NCBI GenBank assembly: GCA_903889445.1 | Contig: CAISXF010000027.1 | Coordinates: forward strand, 1-44,391 | Length of the DNA: 44,391 nt | Reading direction: 5' to 3' | Source of the DNA: an uncultured Pseudomonadota bacterium | GTDB taxonomy: Bacteria > Pseudomonadota > Gammaproteobacteria > Methylococcales > Methylomonadaceae | Shown: positions 36,193 through 44,391 of the stretch, piece after piece | Layout: every line of letters starts with the position of its first letter | How positions within the stretch are numbered: the first letter of the stretch is position 1 | Position numbers and translations under genes: made by a program | Notes under the pieces: model-generated | What the model saw: the letters and a program-made list of their open reading frames with translations, nothing else | Database searches by the model: none | Told to the model about the DNA's origin: nothing

Positions 36193-38052
36193 ATGAAGAA
36201 ATCTTTTAAAAGTTTGCTGCTCATAGCTGGTATTGCTACGTTGTTAGCTGTTCCCGCTATTGCATCAGCTAACGCTGATTTAGAAAAATTAACACAAAAC
36301 CCTGCTAACTGGGCAACATGGGGCGGCGATTATGCTGGCACACGTTTCAGTAAATTAAACCAAATCAACACCGAAAACGTTAAAACGTTGCAACCAGCTT
36401 GGTCTTTCTCGACTGGCGTGTTGCGTGGTCACGAAGGTGGACCTTTAGCAGTTAATGGCGTGTTATTTATTCACACTCCATTTCCAAACACTGTTTACGC
36501 GATTGACCAATCAACTCAAGCCGTTATTTGGGAATTCACCCCAAGTCAAGATGCTGACGTAACGATTCCAGTCATGTGCTGCGATACCGTAAACCGTGGT
36601 TTGGCTTATGGTGATGGCAAAATCTTTTTGCAGCAATCAGATACTGTTTTAACCGCATTAGACGCTAAAACGGGCAAACGTGTTTGGAGTGTCCAAAACG
36701 GCGATCCAAAATTGGGTATGACCAACACGAACGCGCCAATCGTTGTTAAAGATAAAGTAATTACGGGTATTTCAGGTGGTGAATTCGGCGTGCGTGGTTT
36801 CTTAGCCGCTTATGACATCAACACTGGAAAATTGGCGTGGAAAGGTTATAGCGTTGGTCCAGATAAAGACACGATTATCAACCCGAAAAAAACCACTTCA
36901 TGGAAAGACGGTAGCGTTCAACCAGTTGGCGAAAACTCAAGTGTTAGCACTTGGAAAGGCGACCAGTGGAAAATTGGTGGCGGTACAACGTGGGGTTGGT
37001 ATTCTTACGATCCAAAATTGAACTTGATTTATTACGGATCAGGCAACCCTTCAACATGGAACCCAGTACAACGTCCAGGCGACAACAAATGGACAATGTC
37101 ATTGTGGGCGCGTGATGCGGACACAGGTGAAGTGAAATGGGTTTACCAAATGACTCCGCATGATGAATGGGATTTTGACGGCATTAACGAAACTGTTTTG
37201 GTTGACGAAGAAGTAAAAGGCAAAATGCACAAAACGTTAGTGCATTTCGACCGTAACGGTTTTGGCTACACGTTAGATCGTGAAACTGGCGAATTGTTGG
37301 TTGCTGATAAATTCGACAAATCTGTCAACTGGGCAAGCCACATTGACATGAAATCTGGTCGTCCTGCGGTTGTGTCTAAATACTCAACTGAACAAAACGG
37401 CGAAGACGTAAACTCAACAGGCATTTGTCCTGCTGCGTTAGGTTCTAAAAACCAACAGCCTGTTTCTTACTCTCCACAAACTGGTTTGTTCTATATTTCA
37501 GGCAACCATTTGTGCATGGATTATGAACCATTCGAAGTGGCTTACACAGCGGGTCAACCTTACGTTGGCGCGACGTTGACAATGGGACCTGCTGGCGCGG
37601 ATGTGTTAACTGGAAAACCTGATAACTCAACCAACTTGGGTCAATTCACTGCGTTTGATGCGAAAACTGGCAAAATTGCTTGGTCTAACAAAGAACCGTT
37701 CTCTGTTTGGTCGGGTTCAGTTGCAACCGCTGGCGGCGTAGTTTTCTACGGTACATTGGAAGGTTACTTGAAAGCGGTTGACGCGAAAACAGGTAAAGAA
37801 TTGTACAAATTCAAAACGCCATCAGGCATCATCGGTAACGTAAACACTTGGGAATTCCAAGGTAAACAATACATTGGTGTGCTTTCTGGTATTGGCGGTT
37901 GGGCGGGTATCGGTATTGCAGCTGGCTTAGATGATGGTAAAGAAGGCACAAACTCTGAAGGTTTAGGCGCGGTTGGCGCGTACAGAAGTTTGAGTTCGTT
38001 CACTAAATTGGGCGGCGTGTTCACCGTTTTTGCATTGCCTAACAACAAATAA
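36193..38052 (+). CDS. xoxF: Lanthanide-dependent PQQ methanol dehydrogenase XoxF
   Basis: XoxF oxidises methanol in the periplasm and passes electrons to a c-type cytochrome. The 619-residue protein has a Sec signal ([21 protein letters not shown]) and an eight-bladed propeller. The vicinal disulfide Cys129-Cys130 is in [10 protein letters not shown]. Metal ligands are Glu197 (GGEFG), Asn285 (GNPSTWN) and catalytic Asp327 with Asp329 in EWDFDGINE. The second Asp (calcium-type MxaF has Ala there) marks lanthanide use. ATG 36193 has AGGAG at 36182. The gene favours AAC, TTC, GGT and AAA codons more than its neighbours, which suggests high expression. A strong terminator follows. No mxaI or xoxG lies beside it. 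Confidence 0.97.
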   Translation: MKKSFKSLLLIAGIATLLAVPAIASANADLEKLTQNPANWATWGGDYAGTRFSKLNQINTENVKTLQPAWSFSTGVLRGHEGGPLAVNGVLFIHTPFPNTVYAIDQSTQAVIWEFTPSQDADVTIPVMCCDTVNRGLAYGDGKIFLQQSDTVLTALDAKTGKRVWSVQNGDPKLGMTNTNAPIVVKDKVITGISGGEFGVRGFLAAYDINTGKLAWKGYSVGPDKDTIINPKKTTSWKDGSVQPVGENSSVSTWKGDQWKIGGGTTWGWYSYDPKLNLIYYGSGNPSTWNPVQRPGDNKWTMSLWARDADTGEVKWVYQMTPHDEWDFDGINETVLVDEEVKGKMHKTLVHFDRNGFGYTLDRETGELLVADKFDKSVNWASHIDMKSGRPAVVSKYSTEQNGEDVNSTGICPAALGSKNQQPVSYSPQTGLFYISGNHLCMDYEPFEVAYTAGQPYVGATLTMGPAGADVLTGKPDNSTNLGQFTAFDAKTGKIAWSNKEPFSVWSGSVATAGGVVFYGTLEGYLKAVDAKTGKELYKFKTPSGIIGNVNTWEFQGKQYIGVLSGIGGWAGIGIAAGLDDGKEGTNSEGLGAVGAYRSLSSFTKLGGVFTVFALPNNK

Positions 38053-38084
38053 GCATTTTTAAAGTTTGCTTTTTTAGTTAGTCA

Positions 38085-38125
38085 AAAAGCCCCGACCGAC
38101 TTAATTCGGTCGGGGCTTTTTTTAT
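38085..38125 (+). terminator. Strong rho-independent terminator of xoxF
   Basis: AAAAGCCCCGACCGA (38085-38099) pairs perfectly with TCGGTCGGGGCTTTT (38106-38120), followed by TTTATT. It separates xoxF from xoxJ. Confidence 0.95.
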
Positions 38126-38150
38126 TGAGATACACAAAAATTATTGTGCT

Positions 38151-38250
38151 TGTAGGGGCGGGTTCTAAACCCGCCCTGAAATACAACCCGTTTTTATAAG
38201 AATAAACAATCGGGCTGTGATGCAGGGCGGGTTTAGAACCCGCCCCTACA
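38151..38250. repeat. Inverted pair of REP-like elements between xoxF and xoxJ
   Basis: The 27-bp arms (38151-38177 and 38224-38250) are perfect inverted copies. They start TGTAGGGGCGGGTT and each can also fold internally (GGGCGGGTT/AACCCGCCC). The inner region holds a shorter imperfect stem (ACAACCCG/CGGGCTGT). Flanks share TACACAAAAA in inverse orientation, so the symmetry reaches beyond the arms. The structure resembles a BIME: two REP units in opposite orientation. Confidence 0.85.
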
Positions 38251-38287
38251 AATTTTGTTTTTGTGTAATATCCGTGAGGTTTTAAAA

Positions 38288-39133
38288 ATGAAAATATCTT
38301 CTGTTATTTTAGGATTAACTTTGGGTGCAACGGTTTTCACAGCGAATGCCGAAAAATTCAAAGTGTGCGCCGACCCGCTCAATCCGCCTTATTCCGATAA
38401 AGCACAAACGGGTTTTGAAAATAAAATCGCCGCGCTTTTTGCCAAATCACTGGGTCAAAAATTGGAATACTTTTGGTTTCCACAACGGATTGGTTTTATT
38501 CGCAACTCACTCAATGCGTTCGCCGATGACAACGCCGTCGAAAGTAAAGATTTCAAATGCGACATCGTGATAGGAATGCCCGCCGGTAGCGACATGGTTT
38601 TGACGACGCAGCCTTATTATCATTCGACTTACGTTTTGTTGATTGCGAAAGGACGCGGTTGGGACAACATTCAAACGGCAGAACAACTCGCGCAACTTCC
38701 ACCCGCGCAACAAGCAAAATTAAAAATTGCCATGTTTGACCGTGGCGCGGGAACAGATTGGCTGCAAAAACACGATTTGCTCGATCAAGGAATTCCGTAT
38801 CAAAGCATGACCGGCGACAGTGAAAACAACGTTGCGATGCAAATTGAGCAGGATTTAAAAGCTAAAAAAATCGATATGGTGATGTTGTGGGGCGTGTTGG
38901 CAGGTTATGTGGTTTCGCAAAATCCCAATGGTTACACCGTCATTCCGCTGAAATCTGAAACGGGTTTGAAAGTCGATTATCAAATGACAATGGGCGTGCG
39001 TAAAAACGACAAAGCCCGACAAGAACAACTCGACAAATTGATTACTGAAAAATCGGCTGACATTACCGCGATTTTGTCGCACTATCACATTCCACTTTTA
39101 CCGATTGAAGCATTGCCTTCTAAAAAAGACTAA
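38288..39133 (+). CDS. xoxJ: XoxJ/MxaJ-like periplasmic binding protein
   Basis: XoxJ proteins accompany XoxF and probably help activate or assemble it. The 281-residue protein has a Sec signal (SSVILGLTLGATVFTANA). A solute-binding fold follows, with EKFKVCADPLNPPYSDKAQT, FENKIAALFAKSLGQ and FPQRIGFIRNSLNAF, plus the CDIVIGMPAGSDMVLTTQPYYHS region typical of MxaJ/XoxJ. It starts at ATG 38288. The upstream terminator and REP pair imply its own promoter or readthrough only. It lies 2 bases before rlmB. Confidence 0.92.
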   Translation: MKISSVILGLTLGATVFTANAEKFKVCADPLNPPYSDKAQTGFENKIAALFAKSLGQKLEYFWFPQRIGFIRNSLNAFADDNAVESKDFKCDIVIGMPAGSDMVLTTQPYYHSTYVLLIAKGRGWDNIQTAEQLAQLPPAQQAKLKIAMFDRGAGTDWLQKHDLLDQGIPYQSMTGDSENNVAMQIEQDLKAKKIDMVMLWGVLAGYVVSQNPNGYTVIPLKSETGLKVDYQMTMGVRKNDKARQEQLDKLITEKSADITAILSHYHIPLLPIEALPSKKD

Positions 39134-39135
39134 CT

Positions 39136-39885
39136 ATGAAATTGACCAAAATCGTCGGTTTACACGCGGCACAATCTGCACTCACTTATTCACCGCAAAA
39201 AATTTCACGCGCGTGGCTAAACACCGAACGCCACGACAAACGTTTAGAAACGTTGTTTGAAACGTTGACTGAATTAGGCGTAACGATTGAAAAAGTCGAA
39301 CGCAAAAAACTCGACAAACTCGCCGACGGCATGAATCATCAAGGCATCGTTTTGGAAGTGTCGTTGCCCGAAGAATTATCTGAAAATGAATTGAAAACCG
39401 CCGTCGAACATTTAGTCGAACCTGCATTATTTTTGGTGTTGGACAACGTTCAAGATCCACACAATTTGGGCGCGTGTTTACGAACCGCTGACGCGACGAA
39501 AGTTCACGGGATTATTATCACGAAAGATAACTCGGTTGGCATCACGCCGACAGTTTGCAAAGTGGCGAGTGGCGCGGCGGAAACCGTCCCCGTTTACATG
39601 GTGACGAATTTAGCGAGAACGCTACGCTGGTTGAAAAGTGAGGGTTTGTGGATTATCGGCACAGCGGGTGAAGCCGAACAAACGTTGTATCAAAGTGATT
39701 TTAAAGGGCCGATGGCGATAGTGATTGGCGCGGAAGAAAGTGGAATGCGTCGTTTAACCCGTGAACAATGCGATGTTTTGGTGAAATTACCGATGCTCGG
39801 CACGGTTGAAAGTTTGAATTTATCCGTCGCAACGGGCGTTTTACTTTATGAAGTGTTGCGTCAACGACAAGACGGATTTCAGTAG
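39136..39885 (+). CDS. rlmB: 23S rRNA (guanosine-2'-O-)-methyltransferase, Gm2251
   Basis: This is a SpoU-family enzyme with a trefoil knot. The 249-residue protein has an N-terminal substrate-binding part (GLHAAQSALTYSPQK, NHQGIVLEV). Its SPOUT domain has VLDNVQDPHNLGACLRTADA, VIGAEESGMRRLTREQCD and LPMLGTVESLNLSVATGVL. It follows xoxJ with a 2-base gap, an unusual partner that is probably only a shared transcript. Confidence 0.96.
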   Translation: MKLTKIVGLHAAQSALTYSPQKISRAWLNTERHDKRLETLFETLTELGVTIEKVERKKLDKLADGMNHQGIVLEVSLPEELSENELKTAVEHLVEPALFLVLDNVQDPHNLGACLRTADATKVHGIIITKDNSVGITPTVCKVASGAAETVPVYMVTNLARTLRWLKSEGLWIIGTAGEAEQTLYQSDFKGPMAIVIGAEESGMRRLTREQCDVLVKLPMLGTVESLNLSVATGVLLYEVLRQRQDGFQ

Positions 39886-39967
39886 TTTTTATTTCTGAAA
39901 ATGACGAATAACAGCCGCCTAAATTTCCACCATTCCGCGTGTGTCACGCACGTTTATTTTTTGTTAA

Positions 39968-41107
39968 TTGGATTTTCCTTTGCTCCCATTGAGTTTATAC
40001 ATTCACATTCCGTGGTGTTTGAAAAAATGCCCTTATTGCGATTTTAATTCACACGCAGTGAAAGATTCGCTGCCAGAAACGCATTATATTGACTGTTTAT
40101 TGGCGGATTTGGCGCGAGATATTGAACGCTACCAAGTCACGCGCCCATTGCATAGTATTTTTATCGGTGGTGGAACGCCGAGTTTATTTTCGCCCGAATC
40201 GATTAACCGATTATTGCGTGGCGTGGAATCGCAATTGCCTTTTTCTGCCGATATTGAAATCACAATGGAAGCCAATCCAAGCACGTTTGAATTTGAAAAA
40301 TTCGCCGAATTTAACGCGATTGGCATCAACCGTTTATCGATTGGCGTGCAGAGTTTTGATGATGCGTTATTGACCGAATTGGGGCGCGTGCATTCGGGCA
40401 ATGAAGCGATTTTAGCCGCCGAAATGGCGCACAAAGTCGGCTTCGATAATTTCAATTTAGACCTAATGTTTGGGCTGCCAAAATCCACGTTGGCGCACAG
40501 TGAACGCGACATTCGCACCGCGTTGGCGTTGCAACCGACGCATTTATCGTTTTATCAATTGACGCTGGAACCGAATACTTATTTTTACCGTTATCCGCCT
40601 GTTTTACCTTCGGATGAATTGATTTTTAACACGCAACAACATTGTCAGCGCATTTTAGCTGACCACGATTACGCGCAATACGAAGTGTCGGCGTACAGTT
40701 TGAGCGGCAAACAATGTCGGCATAATGTGAATTATTGGCAGTTTGGCGATTATTTAGGCATTGGCGCGGGCGCACACGGAAAATTGAGTTTAGCCTTACC
40801 GAATCGGGTGATTCGTACGCAAAAAAATAAACATCCCGACCGTTATCAACAAGAAAACGATTTTATCGAAACGGTGATTGAAGCCGCTGATTTACCGTTG
40901 GAATTTTTAATGAATCAATTGCGTTTAAAGCAAGGTTTTTCGTTGGCGCATTATTCCGCCGCCACCGGTTTAAATGCCGCGACGCTGGAACCTGCATTAA
41001 CTGATTGTGTCAAAGCGGGTTTGCTTGTCGAGCGTGAAACTGTTTATTATTGTAGCGACAACGGTTGGAATTTTTTGGATGATGTTTTACAAAAATTTTT
41101 GGCGTAA
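39968..41107 (+). CDS. hemW: Radical SAM heme chaperone HemW
   Basis: HemW resembles coproporphyrinogen III dehydrogenase but acts in heme delivery in known cases. The 379-residue protein has the radical SAM cluster Cys17, Cys21, Cys24 in PWCLKKCPYCDF, IFIGGGTPSLFSPESI, GVQSFDDALLTELGRVHS and YEVSAYSLSGKQCRHNVNYW. No ATG exists between the upstream in-frame stop (39965-39967) and the conserved start, so TTG 39968 is taken as initiator. TTG 39980 is another choice. Confidence 0.94.
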   Translation: MDFPLLPLSLYIHIPWCLKKCPYCDFNSHAVKDSLPETHYIDCLLADLARDIERYQVTRPLHSIFIGGGTPSLFSPESINRLLRGVESQLPFSADIEITMEANPSTFEFEKFAEFNAIGINRLSIGVQSFDDALLTELGRVHSGNEAILAAEMAHKVGFDNFNLDLMFGLPKSTLAHSERDIRTALALQPTHLSFYQLTLEPNTYFYRYPPVLPSDELIFNTQQHCQRILADHDYAQYEVSAYSLSGKQCRHNVNYWQFGDYLGIGAGAHGKLSLALPNRVIRTQKNKHPDRYQQENDFIETVIEAADLPLEFLMNQLRLKQGFSLAHYSAATGLNAATLEPALTDCVKAGLLVERETVYYCSDNGWNFLDDVLQKFLA

Positions 41108-41137
41108 TTTTTAACTTTTTGAATCGAGAATTTATAA

Positions 41138-41776
41138 ATGCACAGGTATCAACAGGATTTTATTCGTTACGCGCTGGATTGTGGCGTATTGAAATTTGGC
41201 GAATTTGAATTGAAATCAGGGCGAATCAGCCCGTATTTTTTCAACACGGGTTTATTCAACACGGGCGCACAATTACAAAAGTTGGGTGAATTTTACGCAC
41301 ACGCCTTAATTGCGTCGGAAATTCGTGTCGATATTTTTTATGGCCCTGCGTACAAAGGCATTCCGTTAGCGGTCGCGACGGCAATGGCTTTCGCAGCAAT
41401 AACGGGCGACGATATGCCGTTTGCGTTCAATCGCAAAGAAGCTAAAGACCACGGCGAAGGCGGTTTATTAGTTGGCGCGACATTAGTCGGTCGGGTGTTA
41501 ATTATTGACGACGTGATTACGGCGGGAACTTCGGTGCGTGAATCGGTGGAAATTATTAAAGCCGCCAACGCCACGCCTGCGGCGGTTTTAATTGCGTTAG
41601 ACCGACAAGAAAAAGGCTTGGGCGACATTTCCGCGATTCAAGAAGTAACCGAGCGTTTTGCATTACCGGTCACAGCAATTATTAGTTTGAGCAACATTAT
41701 TGACTATCTGAAAACAACAGGTGAAACGGAACAACTCGCCGCTATTGAAGCGTATCAAGCGCGTTACGGTATTTAA
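41138..41776 (+). CDS. pyrE: Orotate phosphoribosyltransferase
   Basis: PyrE makes OMP from orotate and PRPP in pyrimidine synthesis. The 212-residue protein has [27 protein letters not shown] and [13 protein letters not shown], and the PRPP-binding motif [17 protein letters not shown]. It lies 30 bases after hemW and is convergent with motB. Confidence 0.97.
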   Translation: MHRYQQDFIRYALDCGVLKFGEFELKSGRISPYFFNTGLFNTGAQLQKLGEFYAHALIASEIRVDIFYGPAYKGIPLAVATAMAFAAITGDDMPFAFNRKEAKDHGEGGLLVGATLVGRVLIIDDVITAGTSVRESVEIIKAANATPAAVLIALDRQEKGLGDISAIQEVTERFALPVTAIISLSNIIDYLKTTGETEQLAAIEAYQARYGI

Positions 41777-41781
41777 TTTTT

Positions 41782-41821
41782 AAACAAAAAAAGCCCAATC
41801 GATTTAAAAAACCGATTGGGC
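41782..41821 (-). terminator. Terminator of motAB, near pyrE end
   Basis: GCCCAATCG (41793-41801) pairs with CGATTGGGC (41813-41821). The T-run lies on the reverse strand (AAACAAAAAAA on the forward strand), so it serves motAB. pyrE may use it weakly. Confidence 0.8.
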
Positions 41822-41852
41822 GAGCGTTCCTTTCAGAGTACAAGCTAACAAA

Positions 41853-42728
41853 CTATTCGACGCTACTGCCTTGTAAAATCTGCTGTTCCGTTTTCTTATT
41901 CATTACGATAATCGAAATACGACGGTTAATTGGATTCAAGGGATCAGTCGTTGGGCTATACGGAATACTCGACGATAAACCGACTACTCGCAAAATTTTA
42001 TTATCTTCCAGCCCGCCCTCCGTTAATTCATAACGCGCTGCATTGGCTCGATCACTCGACAATTCCCAATTTGTGTAGCCTTTTTGGTTTGCCGGAAACG
42101 GCAACGCATCAGTATGTCCATTCAAACTCACCCGATTTGGCAACTCGTTAATAGCGGGAGCTAGAGCATGTAAAATCTGCTTGATGTGCGGTTCCGTTTG
42201 TGCACTGGCGAGTTTATACATTGGACGTTTTTGATCATCGACAATTAAAATTCGTAAACCTTCCGCTGTAATTTCAAGTTTAACTTGTTCTTTAAACTCG
42301 TTCAATTCGGGCATTTTGTTAATGTTACCCTGAATTTTTTCTTTTAACGAGACCAGCTTGGTTTTTTCGATTTCTTCCGCTTTTTTCTCAATCTCTTCAG
42401 TCGACGATTGTTCTACGTCTATGGTTTCGCCATTTTTTACCTGTCCTTCCTCGTGGGAAACCACATCTGAACCGCCACCTTGAATCATTGACGTGCGCTC
42501 ACCGACTTCTTTGCCACCTTCCATCGAAATTTTGTACGGGTTGTTAAAAAAATCGGCGATTCCTTTGCGCGAGGTTTCTGATGTGGACGCGAGCAACCAC
42601 ATCAACAAAAAGAACGCCATCATCGCCGTCACAAAATCCGCATAAGCCAATTTCCACGCGCCACCGTGACGAACGTGACCGCCTTTTTTAATTTTTTTAA
42701 TAATAATGGGCTGTAGTTGTTCCGCCAT
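41853..42728 (-). CDS. motB: Flagellar motor stator protein MotB
   Basis: MotB is a stator subunit anchoring the proton channel to peptidoglycan. The 291-residue protein has one N-terminal membrane helix (KLAYADFVTAMMAFFLLMWLLAS) with Asp31 as the ion-carrying residue. A charged linker and a C-terminal OmpA-like domain follow (VSLNGHTDALPFPANQKGYTNWELSSDRANAARYEL). The class with a single Asp at this position is usually proton-driven. It lies 8 bases after motA. Confidence 0.95.
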   Translation of the reverse strand: MAEQLQPIIIKKIKKGGHVRHGGAWKLAYADFVTAMMAFFLLMWLLASTSETSRKGIADFFNNPYKISMEGGKEVGERTSMIQGGGSDVVSHEEGQVKNGETIDVEQSSTEEIEKKAEEIEKTKLVSLKEKIQGNINKMPELNEFKEQVKLEITAEGLRILIVDDQKRPMYKLASAQTEPHIKQILHALAPAINELPNRVSLNGHTDALPFPANQKGYTNWELSSDRANAARYELTEGGLEDNKILRVVGLSSSIPYSPTTDPLNPINRRISIIVMNKKTEQQILQGSSVE

Positions 42729-42736
42729 GACTGCGA

Positions 42737-43588
42737 TTACCCTTTGTTGCTGCGTAATAAATCATCAAGTTCTTGGAAACCGGGACGTTTATCAGAAGAA
42801 ATCATCGCCCGCATATATTCGGCTGTCATCGCAGGCGAAACGCCTTTCGCGCAACATAACAACCCTTTTTGAGCGCATCTGAAAATATTTCCTGACATTT
42901 CAGCTCGAACTGACATTAACGAACCGACGGGTCCAATAAAACCATACCCTAACAAAATACCGATAAACGTACCGACTAACGCCGCTGCAATCGCTTTTCC
43001 CATTACGGCGGGCGGCGAACCCACTAATCCCATCGTATGAACCACACCCATTACCGCAGCAATAATACCAAATGCTGGTAAGCCGTCTGCCATAGTTTGA
43101 ATAACTTGAACTGGTGCGTGTTCATCTACATGGTGGGTTTCTAAGACTTGATCCATCAACTCTTCCAATTGATGCACTTCCACACCCGTCACAATTAAAC
43201 GTAAATTGTCACAAATGAATTCCAGTAAATGATGATCCGCTCTGATTCTATCGGTAAATATCGCGGGATTACTTTCGGGATTTTCAATTAAATCTTCTAG
43301 TGACAACAAACCTTCTTTACGGGTTTTATTGGTCAGCATATAAAAACACATCAATAATTCTAAATAAAAATCTTTGGTGTAAGGTTCGGGCTTAAGCATT
43401 GATGTGGCAGTGAAAACCGCTTTTTTTACCAGTTTCAACGGATTGCCGACAAGCATCGCCCCGATTGCCCCGCCGCCAATAATGACAAACTCATTGTACT
43501 GAAGCAAAAGGACAGGATGTCCCCCTCCCATCATGTAGCCACCAATCAACGCGCTAAAAACTAATACATATCCAATAATAACTAACAT
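42737..43588 (-). CDS. motA: Flagellar motor stator protein MotA
   Basis: MotA is the membrane partner of MotB and generates torque at FliG. The 283-residue protein has four membrane segments and the family motifs LVIIGYVLVFSALIGGYMMG, YNEFVIIGGGAIGAMLVGNP, QTMADGLPAFGIIAAVMGVV and VGTFIGILLGYGFIGP. ATG 43588 is chosen as the family starts MLVIIGY. The in-frame reading from 43657 adds 23 unlikely residues. It is the first gene of motAB. Confidence 0.95.
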   Translation of the reverse strand: MLVIIGYVLVFSALIGGYMMGGGHPVLLLQYNEFVIIGGGAIGAMLVGNPLKLVKKAVFTATSMLKPEPYTKDFYLELLMCFYMLTNKTRKEGLLSLEDLIENPESNPAIFTDRIRADHHLLEFICDNLRLIVTGVEVHQLEELMDQVLETHHVDEHAPVQVIQTMADGLPAFGIIAAVMGVVHTMGLVGSPPAVMGKAIAAALVGTFIGILLGYGFIGPVGSLMSVRAEMSGNIFRCAQKGLLCCAKGVSPAMTAEYMRAMISSDKRPGFQELDDLLRSNKG

Positions 43589-43657
43589 TTTTTTCTCGTG
43601 TGCTGGTGTAATTAAATTACTACGCGCTATAACTTCTGATATAGCAGTCATCGTCAA

Positions 43658-43996
43658 GCATTGCGTAACGTTTTATCTAATCACATTAAATGTGGAAATG
43701 TGGCGTAGATTTGTCAGTTAATCGGCAGCAAAACGTATTTTTAAAAATTATACTGTGAATCACCATAATGAGGTAACGATAACTGTTTATAAAATTGTTG
43801 GCGTTTATGTGAAAAACTCACGCAGAATGCTACTATTAAACCAAACGCAATCACCTAAATTTTATTGTTTTATTTATGATGCTAATTTTTATCGTGAATC
43901 AATTGGCTGATTTTAAATCTATTCTCAAACTAACTATTTGTTATGACAAACATCACCCAAATCGATATGTAATGGTCAAGTTTTTTTATACACCAT
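43658..43996. other. Intergenic region between motA and the IS3 element
   Basis: The A+T-rich stretch holds the motA upstream signals (see 43719) and no recognisable gene. From about 43968 the sequence may be the end of the IS3 element (TGTAATGGTCAAG, TG-initial as in IS3 ends). This boundary is a guess. Confidence 0.45.
43719..43726 (-). promoter_or_regulatory. Possible sigma28-type -10 box for motAB
   Basis: On the reverse strand GCCGATTA resembles the sigma28 -10 box GCCGATAA. A TAAA lies 13 bases upstream rather than the usual 15. It is about 130 bases before motA. Weak evidence. Confidence 0.3.

Positions 43997-44391
<395 letters not shown>

Overview
The window is a stretch of gammaproteobacterial chromosome with moderately low GC. 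The best guess is a type I methanotroph or close methylotroph (Methylococcales-like). The main reason is a lanthanide-type methanol dehydrogenase, XoxF, carrying the diagnostic Asp-x-Asp pair, followed by a XoxJ-like periplasmic binding protein. The rest fits a flagellated aerobic gammaproteobacterium: metH, the plsX-fabH block, a sodium-pumping oxaloacetate decarboxylase, flgP/flgT, motAB, cca, rlmB, hemW and pyrE. The organism call is an inference; there is no rRNA or tRNA here to confirm it.

Layout. 1-6.5 kb: 3'-truncated nadE, a small unknown gene, an NlpC/P60 lipoprotein, a frameshifted chemotaxis receptor, an exported unknown protein and a phosphatidylserine decarboxylase-like protein. 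6.5-14.9 kb: metH, a decayed Hsp20-like gene, hsp20, and the oadG-oadA-oadB operon. 15-17.8 kb: yceD-rpmF-plsX-fabH. 17.75-20.75 kb: an accessory island holding hicAB, a small secreted protein, yefM with a deleted yoeB, and at least four overlapping transposase remnants. fabD, fabG and acpP, which often follow fabH, are absent from this stretch. 20.8-29.4 kb: apbE, flgT/flgP, cca, a membrane GH17 protein, trxA, nadK, moaA. 29.4-33.5 kb: a single-chain restriction-modification gene split in two by a brnT-brnA module and a DUF4160-DUF2442 pair. 33.5-39.1 kb: Tat-exported multicopper oxidase, secreted nuclease, xoxF, xoxJ. 39.1-43.6 kb: rlmB, hemW, pyrE and motB/motA. The right edge cuts an inactive IS3-family transposase.

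The most unusual signal is shared by two toxin-antitoxin modules. hicAB is flanked by a 40-bp direct repeat (38/40 identical) of the 3' end of fabH. brnTA is flanked by a perfect 22-bp direct repeat of an internal segment of the restriction-modification gene. In both cases the repeat copy next to the antitoxin starts at the AG of the antitoxin's TAG stop codon. This suggests that TA cassettes enter host genes while duplicating target sequence, sparing fabH but splitting the R-M gene. Other points of note are three families of REP-like palindromes between genes, two palindromes in the xoxF leader, and several genes broken by small indels (mcp, the Hsp20-like gene, the IS3 transposase).
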